A DNA stretch of 64,000 bases from Enemella evansiae (GCA_017255395.1 JAFKDC010000002.1:62001-126000); one strand, 5' to 3'. Positions 46,539-55,057 are shown, numbered from the stretch's first letter. Notes: generated by a model not told the origin, from the letters alone. Numbers and translations: made by a program.

Positions 46539-47495
46539 TCATGGCTCTATGCGCTCTGCCTCGGGCGGCGTGGGGAAGATCCGCGCAAGCTCGGCTTCGT
46601 GATCGAAGGGCACCATGGTTTTCCCGCCGGGCCGGGCCAGTTCGATCTGCATGCGTGGTATCGGGACCTTTGCCTGCCGCAGGGCGCGGTCGATCAGCGA
46701 CAGCAGCTCGTCCCGGCAGTCGGCGTCCCGTTCGAAACGCGATAGCCAGAACCGCACCGCATAGGAATTGCTGTCGCTGCCCAGCTCTTGCACGCGCACG
46801 TCCGGGGCCGGATCGGACTGGATCAGGCGCGCCTCGCCCACGGCCTTCAGGATCAATGCCTTGGCGGTCTCCACGGGCACCTCCCGCGCAAGCTTCAGGC
46901 ACAGCTGCGCGCGATACTGCGGTTTCGGGGCAGAGTAGTTGGTGATGCGCCGGCGCGCGATCTGGCTGTTGGGCATGATCATATAGGTCGAGTCCAGCGT
47001 CAGCACCCGTGTCGTGCGCCAGCCGATCTCGATGACCTTGCCCTTTGTCACCTGCTCGATGTCGACCCAGTCGCCGATCCGGTAAGGGGCCTCGATGCCC
47101 AATGCGATGCCGGACAGCGTATCGGCCACGACGTTGCGGATCGCGAATCCCAGCACCGCGAGGATCAGGCTTGATCCCGCAAGCGCGCCCAGAAGCCCCT
47201 GGTCCAGCAAGAGCGCGGCAGAGGCAACGAGCGCGGCGAAGAACAAAAGGACCGTCACAAGGTCCCGAAACAGGCGCGGGTAGGGGCGTTTGTGGCCTTT
47301 CCGGCGATCGGCGAACAGGCCGAAGAGCCGACTGCCAAGCCAGGCCGCGGCAAGGCAGCCGACCACACCGCCAGCCATGCGCAGAGACCATCCGGCCCGC
47401 CGCTCGACGGTCTGGTCGAAGATCACCGCTCCGGCGGCAACGAGAAGCAGGAGCGCAGGCCAGATCAGCCTGCGCAGATGGGAAACCAGCCGCAT
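46539..47495 (-). CDS. Mechanosensitive channel, MscS family
   Basis: 318 residues: about three N-terminal helices, then the MscS pore helix (ALAGSSLILAVLGFAIRNVV, SGIALGIEAPYRIGDWVDIE) and the beta-domain (TTRVLTLDSTYMIMPNSQIA) with a cytoplasmic alpha-beta domain. These open on membrane tension. The gene upstream (a zinc-ribbon protein) ends one base before this start, so translation is probably coupled. Confidence 0.9.
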   Translation of the reverse strand: MRLVSHLRRLIWPALLLLVAAGAVIFDQTVERRAGWSLRMAGGVVGCLAAAWLGSRLFGLFADRRKGHKRPYPRLFRDLVTVLLFFAALVASAALLLDQGLLGALAGSSLILAVLGFAIRNVVADTLSGIALGIEAPYRIGDWVDIEQVTKGKVIEIGWRTTRVLTLDSTYMIMPNSQIARRRITNYSAPKPQYRAQLCLKLAREVPVETAKALILKAVGEARLIQSDPAPDVRVQELGSDSNSYAVRFWLSRFERDADCRDELLSLIDRALRQAKVPIPRMQIELARPGGKTMVPFDHEAELARIFPTPPEAERIEP

Positions 47496-47496
47496 G

Positions 47497-47727
47497 TCAG
47501 CAGCCCTGTTGCAGAGCGCGCGATGATGGCCGACGAGACCGGCACCGAAGGCAGGTCACGGCGGCCCCGGCCTGTTGCTCGACGGCAGCGCCGCACCGAC
47601 GGCAGGAGATCCGGATAATGGGGGTCGCCCCCCCGAGTGTGTGGCGACAGCTGGGACAGCGGTGCGCGGCTGCACGGGGAAGCGATGACTTGCAGGACGG
47701 GCAGGAACGCGGAAGGTGACGAGTCAT
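47497..47727 (-). CDS. Small zinc-ribbon protein coupled to mscS
   Basis: 76 residues with four CxxC knuckles: SCPSCKSS, HRCPSCRHT, SCRRCGAA and TCLRCRSR, which should bind two zinc ions. It starts at the ATG 47727 with AAGAGGG upstream and stops one base before mscS. No named family. Short Cys-rich proteins like this often bind nucleic acids or other proteins; the coupling to a channel gene is the only functional clue. Confidence 0.65.
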   Translation of the reverse strand: MTRHLPRSCPSCKSSLPRAAAHRCPSCRHTLGGATPIIRISCRRCGAAVEQQAGAAVTCLRCRSRRPSSRALQQGC

Positions 47728-47868
47728 GAGACCCTCTTTCAACAGGAAGGGAAGGCGCCGAAGCGGCGATTGCCGATATCCCGGAAGGAGCGTCGTGGCT
47801 TCGTCAGCGCATCGGGCGGCTCCTTCCGGGCGGGTCATGGGCTTCGGCAAGGCCCCGGGACAGACGGA

Positions 47869-48312
47869 TCATTGGGCCTCCAGCCCTTCGGGGGCATTCT
47901 GGGGCGCGACATCGAGGACGGTCAGAACCCGCCGCTCTCCGTCCCTGGTATCCCAGTAAAGCGATGCGCCCTCGGCCAGGCCGATCAGGGCGACGCCGAT
48001 CGGTGTCAGGATCGAGATTCGACCGCGTGCGATATCGGCATCCTCGGGGTAGACCGGGGTGACCGTCTTGTCCTGGCCGGTGGTTTCGTCGCGGTAGGTG
48101 ACGGCGCGACCGATGGCGACCACGTTCTGCGGGATTGTCGCCTCGGCGACGATACGGGCCCGGCCGATTTCGCCCAGAAGCCGGTCGGCAAGGTCCGGGG
48201 TGCGCTGGATCGCGCCCTCTGCAAGGGCTTCAAGCCGCGCCAGGCTGTCGTCCCCTATGACGACCCGCGGCCGCCGGCCGGTGCCGCGTGGCGTTTTGCG
48301 TTGCTTGTTCAT
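47869..48312 (-). CDS. rnk: Rnk-like nucleoside diphosphate kinase regulator (GreA/GreB C-terminal domain)
   Basis: 147 residues: a basic N-terminus (MNKQRKTPRGTGRRPRVV), an Rnk-like helical hairpin (DDSLARLEALAEGAIQ, LLGEIGRARIVAEATIPQNV) and the FKBP-like GreA/GreB-C domain (VTPVYPEDADIARGRISILT, PIGVALIGLAEGASLYWDTR). Rnk proteins bind RNA polymerase near the secondary channel. Three further relatives occur within 10 kb. Confidence 0.85.
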   Translation of the reverse strand: MNKQRKTPRGTGRRPRVVIGDDSLARLEALAEGAIQRTPDLADRLLGEIGRARIVAEATIPQNVVAIGRAVTYRDETTGQDKTVTPVYPEDADIARGRISILTPIGVALIGLAEGASLYWDTRDGERRVLTVLDVAPQNAPEGLEAQ

Positions 48313-48394
48313 TGTGGTATCCTTTCCACCTTGGGTGGCGTGATTGAATTGTGGGTGATCAAGGACCCGGCCCCGCCATTGGCGGATCGGGGCA

Positions 48395-48862
48395 TCAGGC
48401 CGCGTCGCGGTCCGGCAAGGGCTTCACATCCAGCACAACGACGACATCGATCTGCCCGTCGTCCCGCAACAGCGGCACCTTCTGCAGCTTGCGCATTCCG
48501 ATCAGGGTTGCCCCAAGCAGCGACGCGACCGGAACAAATCCCACGCCCGGCACCGGGTTCATGGACAGCACGCCGCTGCGTGCCCCCTCGCCGCTGATCA
48601 TGTAGGTGACATGGCGGCCCGCCACGACGAGGTCGGGCGAGGCCGGTTCCGGTGCCCCGCGCGAGATCCGCAGCTTGTGGCGCAGCAGCCCGTTCAGCAG
48701 CGGCGGGTTCGGGGCACTCCGGGCGCCCTCACAGCGAAGCAGCTGCTCGATGCCGAGCCGGTCGTCGACCGTGAGGCGAAAGCCGGTCTGGGCAGCAGCG
48801 CGTCTGAAGGGCGGCCGAACCTCCCTGCCGGTCGGCAGCTGGGTGATCCTGGTGATGGTCAT
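48395..48862 (-). CDS. Rnk-like protein, divergent paralogue
   Basis: 155 residues. The helical part is LTVDDRLGIEQLLRCEGARS and LLNGLLRHKLRISRG. The C-terminal domain is VLSMNPVPGVGFVPVASLLG, then ATLIGMRKLQKVPLLRDDGQ and VVVVLDV, paralleling Rnk. Same strand as rnk, 82 bp upstream. Function is inferred from the fold only. Confidence 0.65.
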   Translation of the reverse strand: MTITRITQLPTGREVRPPFRRAAAQTGFRLTVDDRLGIEQLLRCEGARSAPNPPLLNGLLRHKLRISRGAPEPASPDLVVAGRHVTYMISGEGARSGVLSMNPVPGVGFVPVASLLGATLIGMRKLQKVPLLRDDGQIDVVVVLDVKPLPDRDAA

Positions 48863-49199
48863 GATGTGTCTCCCGGGGCGGCGAAGCCCGCGTTCTCAAT
48901 GCAAGGATGTGAGAAAGCCCCGGGTGGTCGAAGACGCGCTTATGCGCAGACCGCCCGGGGACCCGAGCGGTTCAGAAGCAGAAACCGGAAAAGGATCTCG
49001 TGCGTGACCATAAGGAGACCTTAGTCATTGGGTGCAGGCTGTCAATCTTGGAGACCGGGCCGGAACGGCAAGGGCCCCGGCTGCGCAGCCTGAGTGGCGG
49101 GGAAACAGGGGCATTGCGGATGCGGCCCGGCAACACGATCCTGTGAGCGGGACGGGGGCGCGTCAGCGGCGGCGGCGCGCGCCCCGGGGTCTTTGGCGG
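48863..49199. other. Gene-free spacer (337 bp)
   Basis: Holds the likely promoter region of the Rnk-like gene. A short run with a Shine-Dalgarno-like AAGGAGAC near 49012 faces plus and leads to no supported frame. Nothing else noted. Confidence 0.4.
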
Positions 49200-49409
49200 T
49201 CAGACGACGCGCCCGGCGCGCGCAGGCCATGCCTTCCGGGGCGGGTGGCGGGTGCCTTGCGGGACGGTTTCCACCGATGCTGTGCGCGCGCCATCGTCGT
49301 CCCGACGGGCCCGGCCCGCTGCCTTCGCATTCGCGACCGAAGGGGCCTTGTCCTCTGGCGGGAAGAGGCCCGGAAACAGGTCTTCGAAATCGGCCTTGCA
49401 GATCATCAT
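49200..49409 (-). CDS. Small hypothetical protein
   Basis: 69 residues from an ATG (49409) with a strong Shine-Dalgarno (AAGGAG, 7-8 bases away): MMICKADFEDLFPGLFPPED, then a disordered basic tail. No family recognised. The good ribosome-binding site and patterned N-terminus favour a real gene; the tail could be less conserved. Confidence 0.5.
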   Translation of the reverse strand: MMICKADFEDLFPGLFPPEDKAPSVANAKAAGRARRDDDGARTASVETVPQGTRHPPRKAWPARAGRVV

Positions 49410-49508
49410 TATATGTCTCCTTTCAGTCGCGTAATCGGGGTCGCCCCGGGGCGAAAGCCGCGCAGCGCCAGGGGCCGGCGGTGCGCTTGCTGGTTGTGTC
49501 GCCGCGCC

Positions 49509-49805
49509 TCAGGCTGCCCGGTTGCCGCGCCCCGTCGCATCGGGGTGCCGAACCGCAGATACCGACCGCATGGCCGGTTCGCGCTCGATCAGCCCGTCGA
49601 CGAGGCGCGGGATCTCACTGCGTTCGATGCCGATGTCGCGCAGCAGGCGATTGTCCATGCCTTGAAGCGCTTCGATCATTTTCCGGCGCTGAAACTTGCG
49701 GAATGCGGCCCGAAGCCAAAGGCGAAACGCGCCGGGCTTGCGGCCGCGCTGACTGGCAATTCGGGGGGCGGAAGGGTTGCTGGCTATGAAGAGGTTGGGG
49801 TGCAT
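49509..49805 (-). CDS. DUF1127-domain protein
   Basis: 98 residues with a C-terminal DUF1127 helix pair: FRKFQRRKMIEALQGMDNRL and LRDIGIERSEIPRLVDGLI. Such proteins are frequent, stress-induced and arginine-rich in alphaproteobacteria, some binding RNA. Start at 49805 (GGAG six bases upstream); the in-frame ATG at 49817 is an alternative. Confidence 0.8.
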   Translation of the reverse strand: MHPNLFIASNPSAPRIASQRGRKPGAFRLWLRAAFRKFQRRKMIEALQGMDNRLLRDIGIERSEIPRLVDGLIEREPAMRSVSAVRHPDATGRGNRAA

Positions 49806-50348
49806 GTCATGCTCCATGAGGCGAAAACTGAACCGGGACGCAGGCACCACGTCAGCCGGACAATCCGCTTGCAGGGACCGGCTTGGCGCGCGCGCCATGT
49901 CGACTGATCTGAAAAAGATCGAGAAACCCCCGAGGCGCGGACAGGCACGCGGCCTGATCCCGCCCGGGGTTACCGGCGGTTCAGTGTGTTTCCTGCGTTC
50001 AGCAGGAACCTCGTATGAAGACTGAACAGGGTCATGATGGGGATATCGGCAATCCGCCTTTGGTTATCAAGGGCAGGGCGGGGCCTGCGACTTTCTGGCA
50101 CCTTTTGCAGGGCTCCGGGCCCGCGAAACGCGCGCCCCGGCGGTGCAGGCGGCAACGGGCAAGGCCGGACCCGTCGCGTGACGGGTCGCGGCTGGCGGTC
50201 GGAAGGCGCGCGCGTGCCTGCGCACTTGGGGCCGTGGGCAGAAGGTGAAGTTGAACGGAGGCGCCCAACAGAAGCCTCCGCAACTGTCGGAGAGAGGGGG
50301 GCATGCGGATGGCAGGCCTGCTGCCCCGTCACGTCGATGCCCTGCGCC
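49806..50348. other. 543-bp spacer before the ArsR gene
   Basis: Open frames on both strands, including a 77-codon plus-strand frame from 50015 with an AGGAA upstream, but none with recognisable protein sequence. A perfect hairpin GACCCGTC-GCGT-GACGGGTC lies at 50168-50187, without a T-run. Confidence 0.45.
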
Positions 50349-50711
50349 TCATGCGGGGCTGTTGTCGTGGGTCTCGACCGAGGATGCCTCGGGCTCGGCC
50401 AGCCCTTCGATATCCGAGAGCATCGTCATCGCGTGTGCGGCGTAGGGCCCGATCCAGCGCTTCTGGACGTCATGGATCGGCAGCGCGTCGAGATGGTTCC
50501 AGCGTTCGCGCCCGCGCCGTTCGACAACCACCAGCCCGGCCTTCTCCAGCACCGACAGGTGCTGCATCACCGTGCAGCGGTCGAGATCCGTCAGCCGCGC
50601 GCAAAGCGCGCCGGTGGTCTGCGGGCCGTCCTTGATCAGGTCGAGAATCCGCCGACGCGCCCGGTGGCCAAGCGCCTTGAACAGGGCGTCGAATTTGTCT
50701 TCGGTTGACAT
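50349..50711 (-). CDS. ArsR-family transcriptional regulator
   Basis: 120 residues, a winged HTH: DALFKALGHRARRRILDLIK, TTGALCARLTDLDRCTVMQH and LSVLEKAGLVVVERRGRERW. This is the ArsR type that represses a divergent SRPBCC gene (DUF2204/ylmH group common in Rhodobacterales). The CxC metal motif of classical ArsR is absent. A perfect palindrome overlaps its start codon and is a likely operator. Confidence 0.88.
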   Translation of the reverse strand: MSTEDKFDALFKALGHRARRRILDLIKDGPQTTGALCARLTDLDRCTVMQHLSVLEKAGLVVVERRGRERWNHLDALPIHDVQKRWIGPYAAHAMTMLSDIEGLAEPEASSVETHDNSPA

Positions 50712-50730
50712 GTTATGTTTTTATAACATG
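50709..50730. promoter_or_regulatory. ArsR operator overlapping its own start codon
   Basis: CATGTTAT (50709-50716) and ATAACATG (50723-50730), perfect 8-bp arms with a 6-bp spacer. The left arm contains the arsR ATG (minus strand); the right arm is 30 bp from the divergent SRPBCC gene. A site able to shut both genes. Confidence 0.7.
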
Positions 50731-50759
50731 ATTGAGGGAAAGCAAAGGAGATTCGCATC

Positions 50760-51206
50760 ATGGACCTCAGGTTCACCGTGGCGGGGCGCATATCCAAACC
50801 CGTCGAAGAGGTCTTCGAGGCCGTGGTCGCCCCCGAGCGCCTGTCGAAGTATTTCACCACCGGCGGGGCGCGGGGGCGGCTGGAAACCGGGGCCGAGGTG
50901 ACCTGGGATTTCCACGATTTTCCCGGCGCCTTCCCGGTTCTGGTGCAGGAGGTCGTGCCGAACGAAAGGATCGTGCTGCAATGGGAGGCGGACGGCACAA
51001 CCGCCACCTGGACGACCGTGACCATGGAGTTCAGCGCGCTGGACGACGGGCGCAGCCTTGTGCGGATCAGCGAATTCGGCTGGCCCGAAACCCAGGCCGG
51101 CCTGACCTCGTGCTTCGGCAACTGCGAAGGCTGGACGGCGATGCTCTGCGCCATGAAGGCCTGGCTGGAGCACGGCATCAACCTGCGGGACGGTTTCTAC
51201 AAGTAG
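50760..51206 (+). CDS. SRPBCC-family (AHSA1-like) protein
   Basis: 148 residues: FTVAGRISKPVEEVFEAVVA, SKYFTTGGARGRLETGAEVT and the C-terminal GWTAMLCAMKAWLEHGINLR. Part of the ArsR/SRPBCC/VOC unit, a common arrangement of a metal-free ArsR with an AHSA1 protein. The next gene follows at 28 bp. Ligand unknown. Confidence 0.88.
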   Translation: MDLRFTVAGRISKPVEEVFEAVVAPERLSKYFTTGGARGRLETGAEVTWDFHDFPGAFPVLVQEVVPNERIVLQWEADGTTATWTTVTMEFSALDDGRSLVRISEFGWPETQAGLTSCFGNCEGWTAMLCAMKAWLEHGINLRDGFYK

Positions 51207-51233
51207 CCAAGATCGAAAGAGGAGAGGCATCCC

Positions 51234-51572
51234 ATGGAAGCCGGAAAGAACATTGCCATCAAGGTTCCCCTGCATCGCTGGGAAGACACCGTGGCCTTTT
51301 ACCGGGACAAGGTCGGGCTGCCGGTCGCCCGCGAGCTGGACGACAGCACGGGGTTCGTCTTCGGCGCCCTGACCCTGTGGATCGACCGCGTCCCGCACCA
51401 GAGCCAGGTGGATGTGTGGATCGAACTCTTCGACGACGATCCCGACGCCGCCCTGTCGCGCCTTGGCAGCCCCAGGCGGGATGAACTGGAACCGCTGACC
51501 AATGTCACCGGGCACTGGACGTCGGACCCCGCCGGGACGGTGATCCTGCTGCGCAAGGAGCAGATGGGCTGA
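51234..51572 (+). CDS. VOC-family protein
   Basis: 112 residues: MEAGKNIAIKVPLHRWEDTV, FYRDKVGLPVAREL and TSDPAGTVILLRKEQ, a short glyoxalase-fold protein. Co-transcribed with the SRPBCC gene under the divergent ArsR regulator. Substrate unknown. Confidence 0.85.
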   Translation: MEAGKNIAIKVPLHRWEDTVAFYRDKVGLPVARELDDSTGFVFGALTLWIDRVPHQSQVDVWIELFDDDPDAALSRLGSPRRDELEPLTNVTGHWTSDPAGTVILLRKEQMG

Positions 51573-51680
51573 GCGGGAAAACGGGCGGCTTCGCCGGTTG
51601 CCCGGCCGGATGAGTCTATCCCGCTTCGGCCTGTTCGCGCCATGAAATCCGACCAAGAGGGTCCGCTTGCGCCGGGGCTG

Positions 51681-52097
51681 TCAGGCCGGTTCCGGCGCGG
51701 GCAGGGCGATATCGGCAAGGGTCGAGCGGTTGAGGCTCTCGATAAAGGACATCTCGGCCACCCGAAGCCGGGACTTCAGGCGACAGCATCCGTCGATTGT
51801 GCATTCGCCGCCGTCCGGCTGAAGGCATTCGACCAGCGCCTGACCCTCTTCCAGCAGGCGCACCACATCCCCCAGCCGGATCTCCGCGGGCGCGCGGGCA
51901 AGGGTGGCGCCGCCGCCGCCGCCGCGGCGGGTCTGCACCAGCCCGGCCCGGCCGAGTTTCTGCATGATCTTGATGAGATGGTGGCGCGACAGCTGGAATT
52001 CCTCGGCCAGATCGGCCGTGGAAAACGCCCGGTCCGGCGCGCTGGCAAGACGCATCAGCATGCGGAGCCCGTAGTCGGTGAAAGAGGTCAGGCGCAT
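51681..52097 (-). CDS. nsrR: Rrf2-family repressor NsrR
   Basis: 138 residues: a winged HTH (MRLTSFTDYGLRMLMRLASA, ADLAEEFQLSRHHLIKIMQK) and the [4Fe-4S] cysteine set C91, C99 and C104/C105 (VECLQPDGGECTIDGCCRLK). NsrR senses nitric oxide through its cluster and represses NO-detoxification genes. A candidate NsrR box is 17-31 bp upstream of the start, in the spacer shared with the 5-FCL gene; a second precedes the truncated globin. Confidence 0.88.
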   Translation of the reverse strand: MRLTSFTDYGLRMLMRLASAPDRAFSTADLAEEFQLSRHHLIKIMQKLGRAGLVQTRRGGGGGATLARAPAEIRLGDVVRLLEEGQALVECLQPDGGECTIDGCCRLKSRLRVAEMSFIESLNRSTLADIALPAPEPA

Positions 52098-52113
52098 CTG
52101 GTCTCCGTGAAGT

Positions 52114-52128
52114 GGTATTTACAGTGCC
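52114..52128. promoter_or_regulatory. Candidate NsrR box (nsrR / 5-FCL spacer)
   Basis: GGTATTTACAGTGCC, an imperfect GGTATT-N3-AATACC-type dyad, close to the box at 55561. Position between the nsrR start and the 5-FCL gene fits autoregulation and control of the divergent unit. Confidence 0.55.
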
Positions 52129-52225
52129 TGTTATCGCGCGTATCCAGAAGCGTGAACAGCCCCGGCGCGCAGAGCCTGCCTTGTCCGCGCGACGGAATGC
52201 ATCTCTTGCAGCGCGGAGTTCGAAA

Positions 52226-52924
52226 ATGGGCAACGGATCCAACAGCTTCAAGGGTCGTGGCGGCCATGCTTCCCCGCCCTGCATGGCGGCGGAGGTCGAT
52301 CCCCGGTATTTCGATCCCCTCGCGGTGGACCCCGAACAGGCGCGTGACGTGGCCCGGTGGCGCAGGGCGGAACGCGAGCGGCTGCGCGCGGCGCGCCGGG
52401 CGCTTGCCGCACCCGAACGGAAAGCCGTCGGGGATGCGCTGATGGCCGGGCTGGAGAGGCTGCTTGGCGCAGAGACGGTCGGGGCGGGGGACGAGATCGT
52501 CTCTTTTTACTGGCCGATCAAGGACGAGCCGGACCTGCGCCCATTGATGACCGCGATGCACGCTGCGGGCCGCCGTATCGCCCTGCCGCTGGTCGAGACG
52601 CGGGCGGCGCCGCTGGTGTTCCGCCTGTGGACCCCGCAAACCCGGATGCAGCGCGGCCACTGGAACATCCCCGTGCCGCCACCGGAGGCGCCCGAGGTGG
52701 TGCCGGACGTGGTGCTTGCGCCTTTGATGGGCTGGGACGGCGCTGGGTATCGTCTGGGCTACGGCGGCGGGTATTTCGACCGGACGCTGGCGGCGCTGTC
52801 ACCACGGCCCTTCCGGATCGGTGTGGGGCTCGCCTCGGCACAGCTGCCCACGATCTACCCGCAACCCCACGATATTCCGATGGATGTCATCCTGACGGAG
52901 CGCGGGACAGAGGTCAGCGCATGA
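52226..52924 (+). CDS. 5-formyltetrahydrofolate cyclo-ligase
   Basis: 232 residues with an N-terminal extension of about 45 residues (MGNGSNSFKGRGGHAS and DPRYFDPLAVDPEQARDVAR) before the ligase core: RRAERERLRAARRALAAPER, FYWPIKDEPDLRPL, and LGYGGGYFDRTLAAL near the end. It converts 5-formyl-THF to methenyl-THF with ATP. In many Rhodobacterales this type sits beside nsrR. The last bases overlap the PAS gene (ATGA). Confidence 0.85.
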   Translation: MGNGSNSFKGRGGHASPPCMAAEVDPRYFDPLAVDPEQARDVARWRRAERERLRAARRALAAPERKAVGDALMAGLERLLGAETVGAGDEIVSFYWPIKDEPDLRPLMTAMHAAGRRIALPLVETRAAPLVFRLWTPQTRMQRGHWNIPVPPPEAPEVVPDVVLAPLMGWDGAGYRLGYGGGYFDRTLAALSPRPFRIGVGLASAQLPTIYPQPHDIPMDVILTERGTEVSA

Positions 52925-53349
52925 CGCCGGACCGGGCCGAGATCGCGCGGCAGCTCTTCGAGGGGATGCCCGACGCGCTGGTGGTCGCGGACCGCGCGGG
53001 CATCATCCGGCACTGGAACGGCGGGGCCGAGCGGATCTTCGGCTTTGCCGAGGGCGAGGCGCTTGGCCGGTCGCTGGATATCATCACGCCCGAGCGCCTG
53101 CGTGCGCGGCACTGGCGCGGCTACGAGACAACCATGCGGACCGGCCACACGGAATACGGCGCGGGCGACCTGCTGGCGGTGCCCGCGCTTCGGAAGGACG
53201 GGGCGCAGATTTCGATCCAGTTCTCCATCGTGCCCCTGCGCGACGCCGAGGGCGCCTTGCAGGCGATCGCGGCGATCATGCGCGACGTCACCGAGGACTT
53301 CGAGGACCGCAAGAGGCTGCGCCGCGCGCTTCGTGAGGCGGAAGGCTGA
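52921..53349 (+). CDS. PAS-domain protein
   Basis: 142 residues, a single PAS domain (LFEGMPDALVVADRAGIIRH, WNGGAERIFGFAEGEALGRS, GAQISIQFSIVPLRDAEG) plus a C-terminal PAC-like segment. No output domain. Translationally coupled to the folate ligase and under the NsrR box, so perhaps a haem or flavin sensor for NO or oxygen; the cofactor is not readable. Confidence 0.85.
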   Translation: MTPDRAEIARQLFEGMPDALVVADRAGIIRHWNGGAERIFGFAEGEALGRSLDIITPERLRARHWRGYETTMRTGHTEYGAGDLLAVPALRKDGAQISIQFSIVPLRDAEGALQAIAAIMRDVTEDFEDRKRLRRALREAEG

Positions 53350-53638
53350 CGAAGCGCGCGGCGGTCAGGCCGGAAGGATCACCCCGCGGCCCGCTTCATG
53401 CATGGCGGTGTCGGCGCGGATGGCGGGGTTGCCAGGGCGGGCGGCATGGCCCGGCAGCGCAAACAGGTATCAGACCACGGCGGCCCGGACGCGGATGGCG
53501 CCGCACCCGCATGGCAGGTCTGGAAGCGGCCGGGTCCATGGGGCGCCGCACCCGGCCCGCAGTCATGTGAGGGCGGTGCGCAGATCGCGACGCCCGGTTA
53601 GGCCCATCATCAGAGCGGTATCAGCAACAGAAGGATGC

Positions 53639-54673
53639 TCATGATCGCCCCGCCGGAGGTGAATGCCGGTCCGATACGAGCTGGGCGCGGGCCTCGGCGC
53701 AAAGGGCTCTCAGGCGCTGCGCCGCCGGGACAATCGCGTCGATGTCATCCGCGCCGGTGCCACAGTAAAGCGGCATCTGTTCCAGCGCCCCGCTGGTGGT
53801 GCGCAGGGGCGAATCCGTGCTCTGGCGCAGCCGCGGGGTGGGGCCGTCGTAGGCGATCACCTCACGGACGATCTTCTCGGGGTCATGTCCCATCAGGGTC
53901 GGGCCGAAGGCCTCGGTAACGCTGTTGCGCAGAACGCGCACCGCCGATCCCATGGGCCAGTTCAGCACGAAGCCGTCGGTCAGCACGGTATCCGCGCCCC
54001 GGGCGGTCACGATCCGCTGCTTGTGATAGTCGTGGGCGAAGGATTCCTCGGTGGCCAGAAAGGCGGTGCCGCACTGCACCCCCTGCGCCCCAAGCGTCAG
54101 CGCCCGGGCCAGCGCCTTGCCCGAGCCGATGCCACCCGAGGCGACAACCGGCAGGGCCGTGACGTCCAGCACGGAGCGGAGCAGGTCGAAGGTCGGGCTG
54201 CGCCCGTGCACGTGTCCGCCCGCGTTCTGCCCCTGTGCGATCAGCACATCCGCACCGGCGGCCTCGGCCTCGCGTGCTGCGGGCAGCGTGCCGACCTGAT
54301 GCAGCACAAGGGCGCCTGCCGCCTTCACCCGGGCGATGGCCTCGGGCAGGACGTCCCAGAAGAACGAGAAGATCGCGACCTCCATCGTCAGGCAGGTTTC
54401 GATCTGCCGGTGCAGCAGGGCGGGCTCGGTGGCTGCGGGGATGAGGTTGACGGCGAAGGGGCGGTCCGACAGCCGGCGGTAGGCCTCGATTTCCGAGCGG
54501 ATGAGCGAAGGCGCCTCGCGCACCATCCCCAGCGTCGGGAAGCCGCCGGCATTGGCGACCGCGGCGGCCAGTTCGGCGCGCGCGACGCCGCCCATGCCAG
54601 CAAGGATGACGGGATAGTCGCATCCCAGACGGTCGCACAGGGGCGTGCGGAGGGAGCCGGAACCGGCGGTCAT
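53639..54673 (-). CDS. Nitronate monooxygenase (2-nitropropane dioxygenase family)
   Basis: 344 residues, an FMN TIM barrel: YPVILAGMGGVARAELAAAV, FAVNLIPAATEPALLHRQIE, AQGQNAGGHVHGR and PVVASGGIGSGKALARALTL, GAQGVQCGTAFLATEES. NMOs oxidise nitronates and some are linked to nitrosative-stress regulons. Translation is coupled to DUF488 (ATGA). The start ATG at 54673 gives MTAGSGSLRTPL. Confidence 0.88.
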   Translation of the reverse strand: MTAGSGSLRTPLCDRLGCDYPVILAGMGGVARAELAAAVANAGGFPTLGMVREAPSLIRSEIEAYRRLSDRPFAVNLIPAATEPALLHRQIETCLTMEVAIFSFFWDVLPEAIARVKAAGALVLHQVGTLPAAREAEAAGADVLIAQGQNAGGHVHGRSPTFDLLRSVLDVTALPVVASGGIGSGKALARALTLGAQGVQCGTAFLATEESFAHDYHKQRIVTARGADTVLTDGFVLNWPMGSAVRVLRNSVTEAFGPTLMGHDPEKIVREVIAYDGPTPRLRQSTDSPLRTTSGALEQMPLYCGTGADDIDAIVPAAQRLRALCAEARAQLVSDRHSPPAGRS

Positions 54674-55047
54674 GACGTGCTCTCCTTCAGGCGCAGCTTC
54701 AGATCGTCCCGCAGCACCACCGCCTGATTGTGCTCCCGGTCCTGCGCGGCAAAGAGCAGGGGGGCGGGGCGTGCCCGGCACCACGCAAGGCAGCGCCCGA
54801 CCGCGTCCGCCTTGTTCGCCAGTTCGCGCAGGGGGCGGTTGCGGAAGGCGCCCCGTTTCTGCGGGTCGTGGCCGAACCATGCCCCGAGCGCGCCGGTCGG
54901 CGCGCTGTCCCCGATCCAGTCGTCGTGCCGCAGCGCTGCTTTCGAGACCCCGCGCGGCCAGATCCGGTCTACCAGCAGCCGCGCGCGGCCCCTGTCGGGC
55001 GCCTTGTCGGGAACGCGGGCGATGTCGATATCGGGGTGCCGGGCCAT
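54670..55047 (-). CDS. DUF488-family protein
   Basis: 125 residues with the DUF488 pattern RLLVDRIWPRGVSKAALRHD, ALGAWFGHDPQKRGAF and LLFAAQDREHNQAVVLRD. Members recur beside haem and nitrosative-stress genes; the biochemical role is unknown. Start ATG at 55047 (MARHPDIDIARVPDK). Between NMO and the truncated globin in one minus-strand operon. Confidence 0.87.
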   Translation of the reverse strand: MARHPDIDIARVPDKAPDRGRARLLVDRIWPRGVSKAALRHDDWIGDSAPTGALGAWFGHDPQKRGAFRNRPLRELANKADAVGRCLAWCRARPAPLLFAAQDREHNQAVVLRDDLKLRLKESTS

Positions 55048-55057
55048 GCCTGCCGCC

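Noticed and set aside
50015-50248. 77-codon plus-strand frame MKTEQGHDGDIG...
   Set aside because: Has an AGGAA upstream, but the sequence turns Arg/Pro/Ala-rich with no similarity; left as spacer.
53350-53638. Minus-strand coding remnant ending in MHEAGRGVILPA
   Set aside because: A 34-codon open stretch reads naturally but has an in-frame stop upstream and no recognisable family; too little to call.
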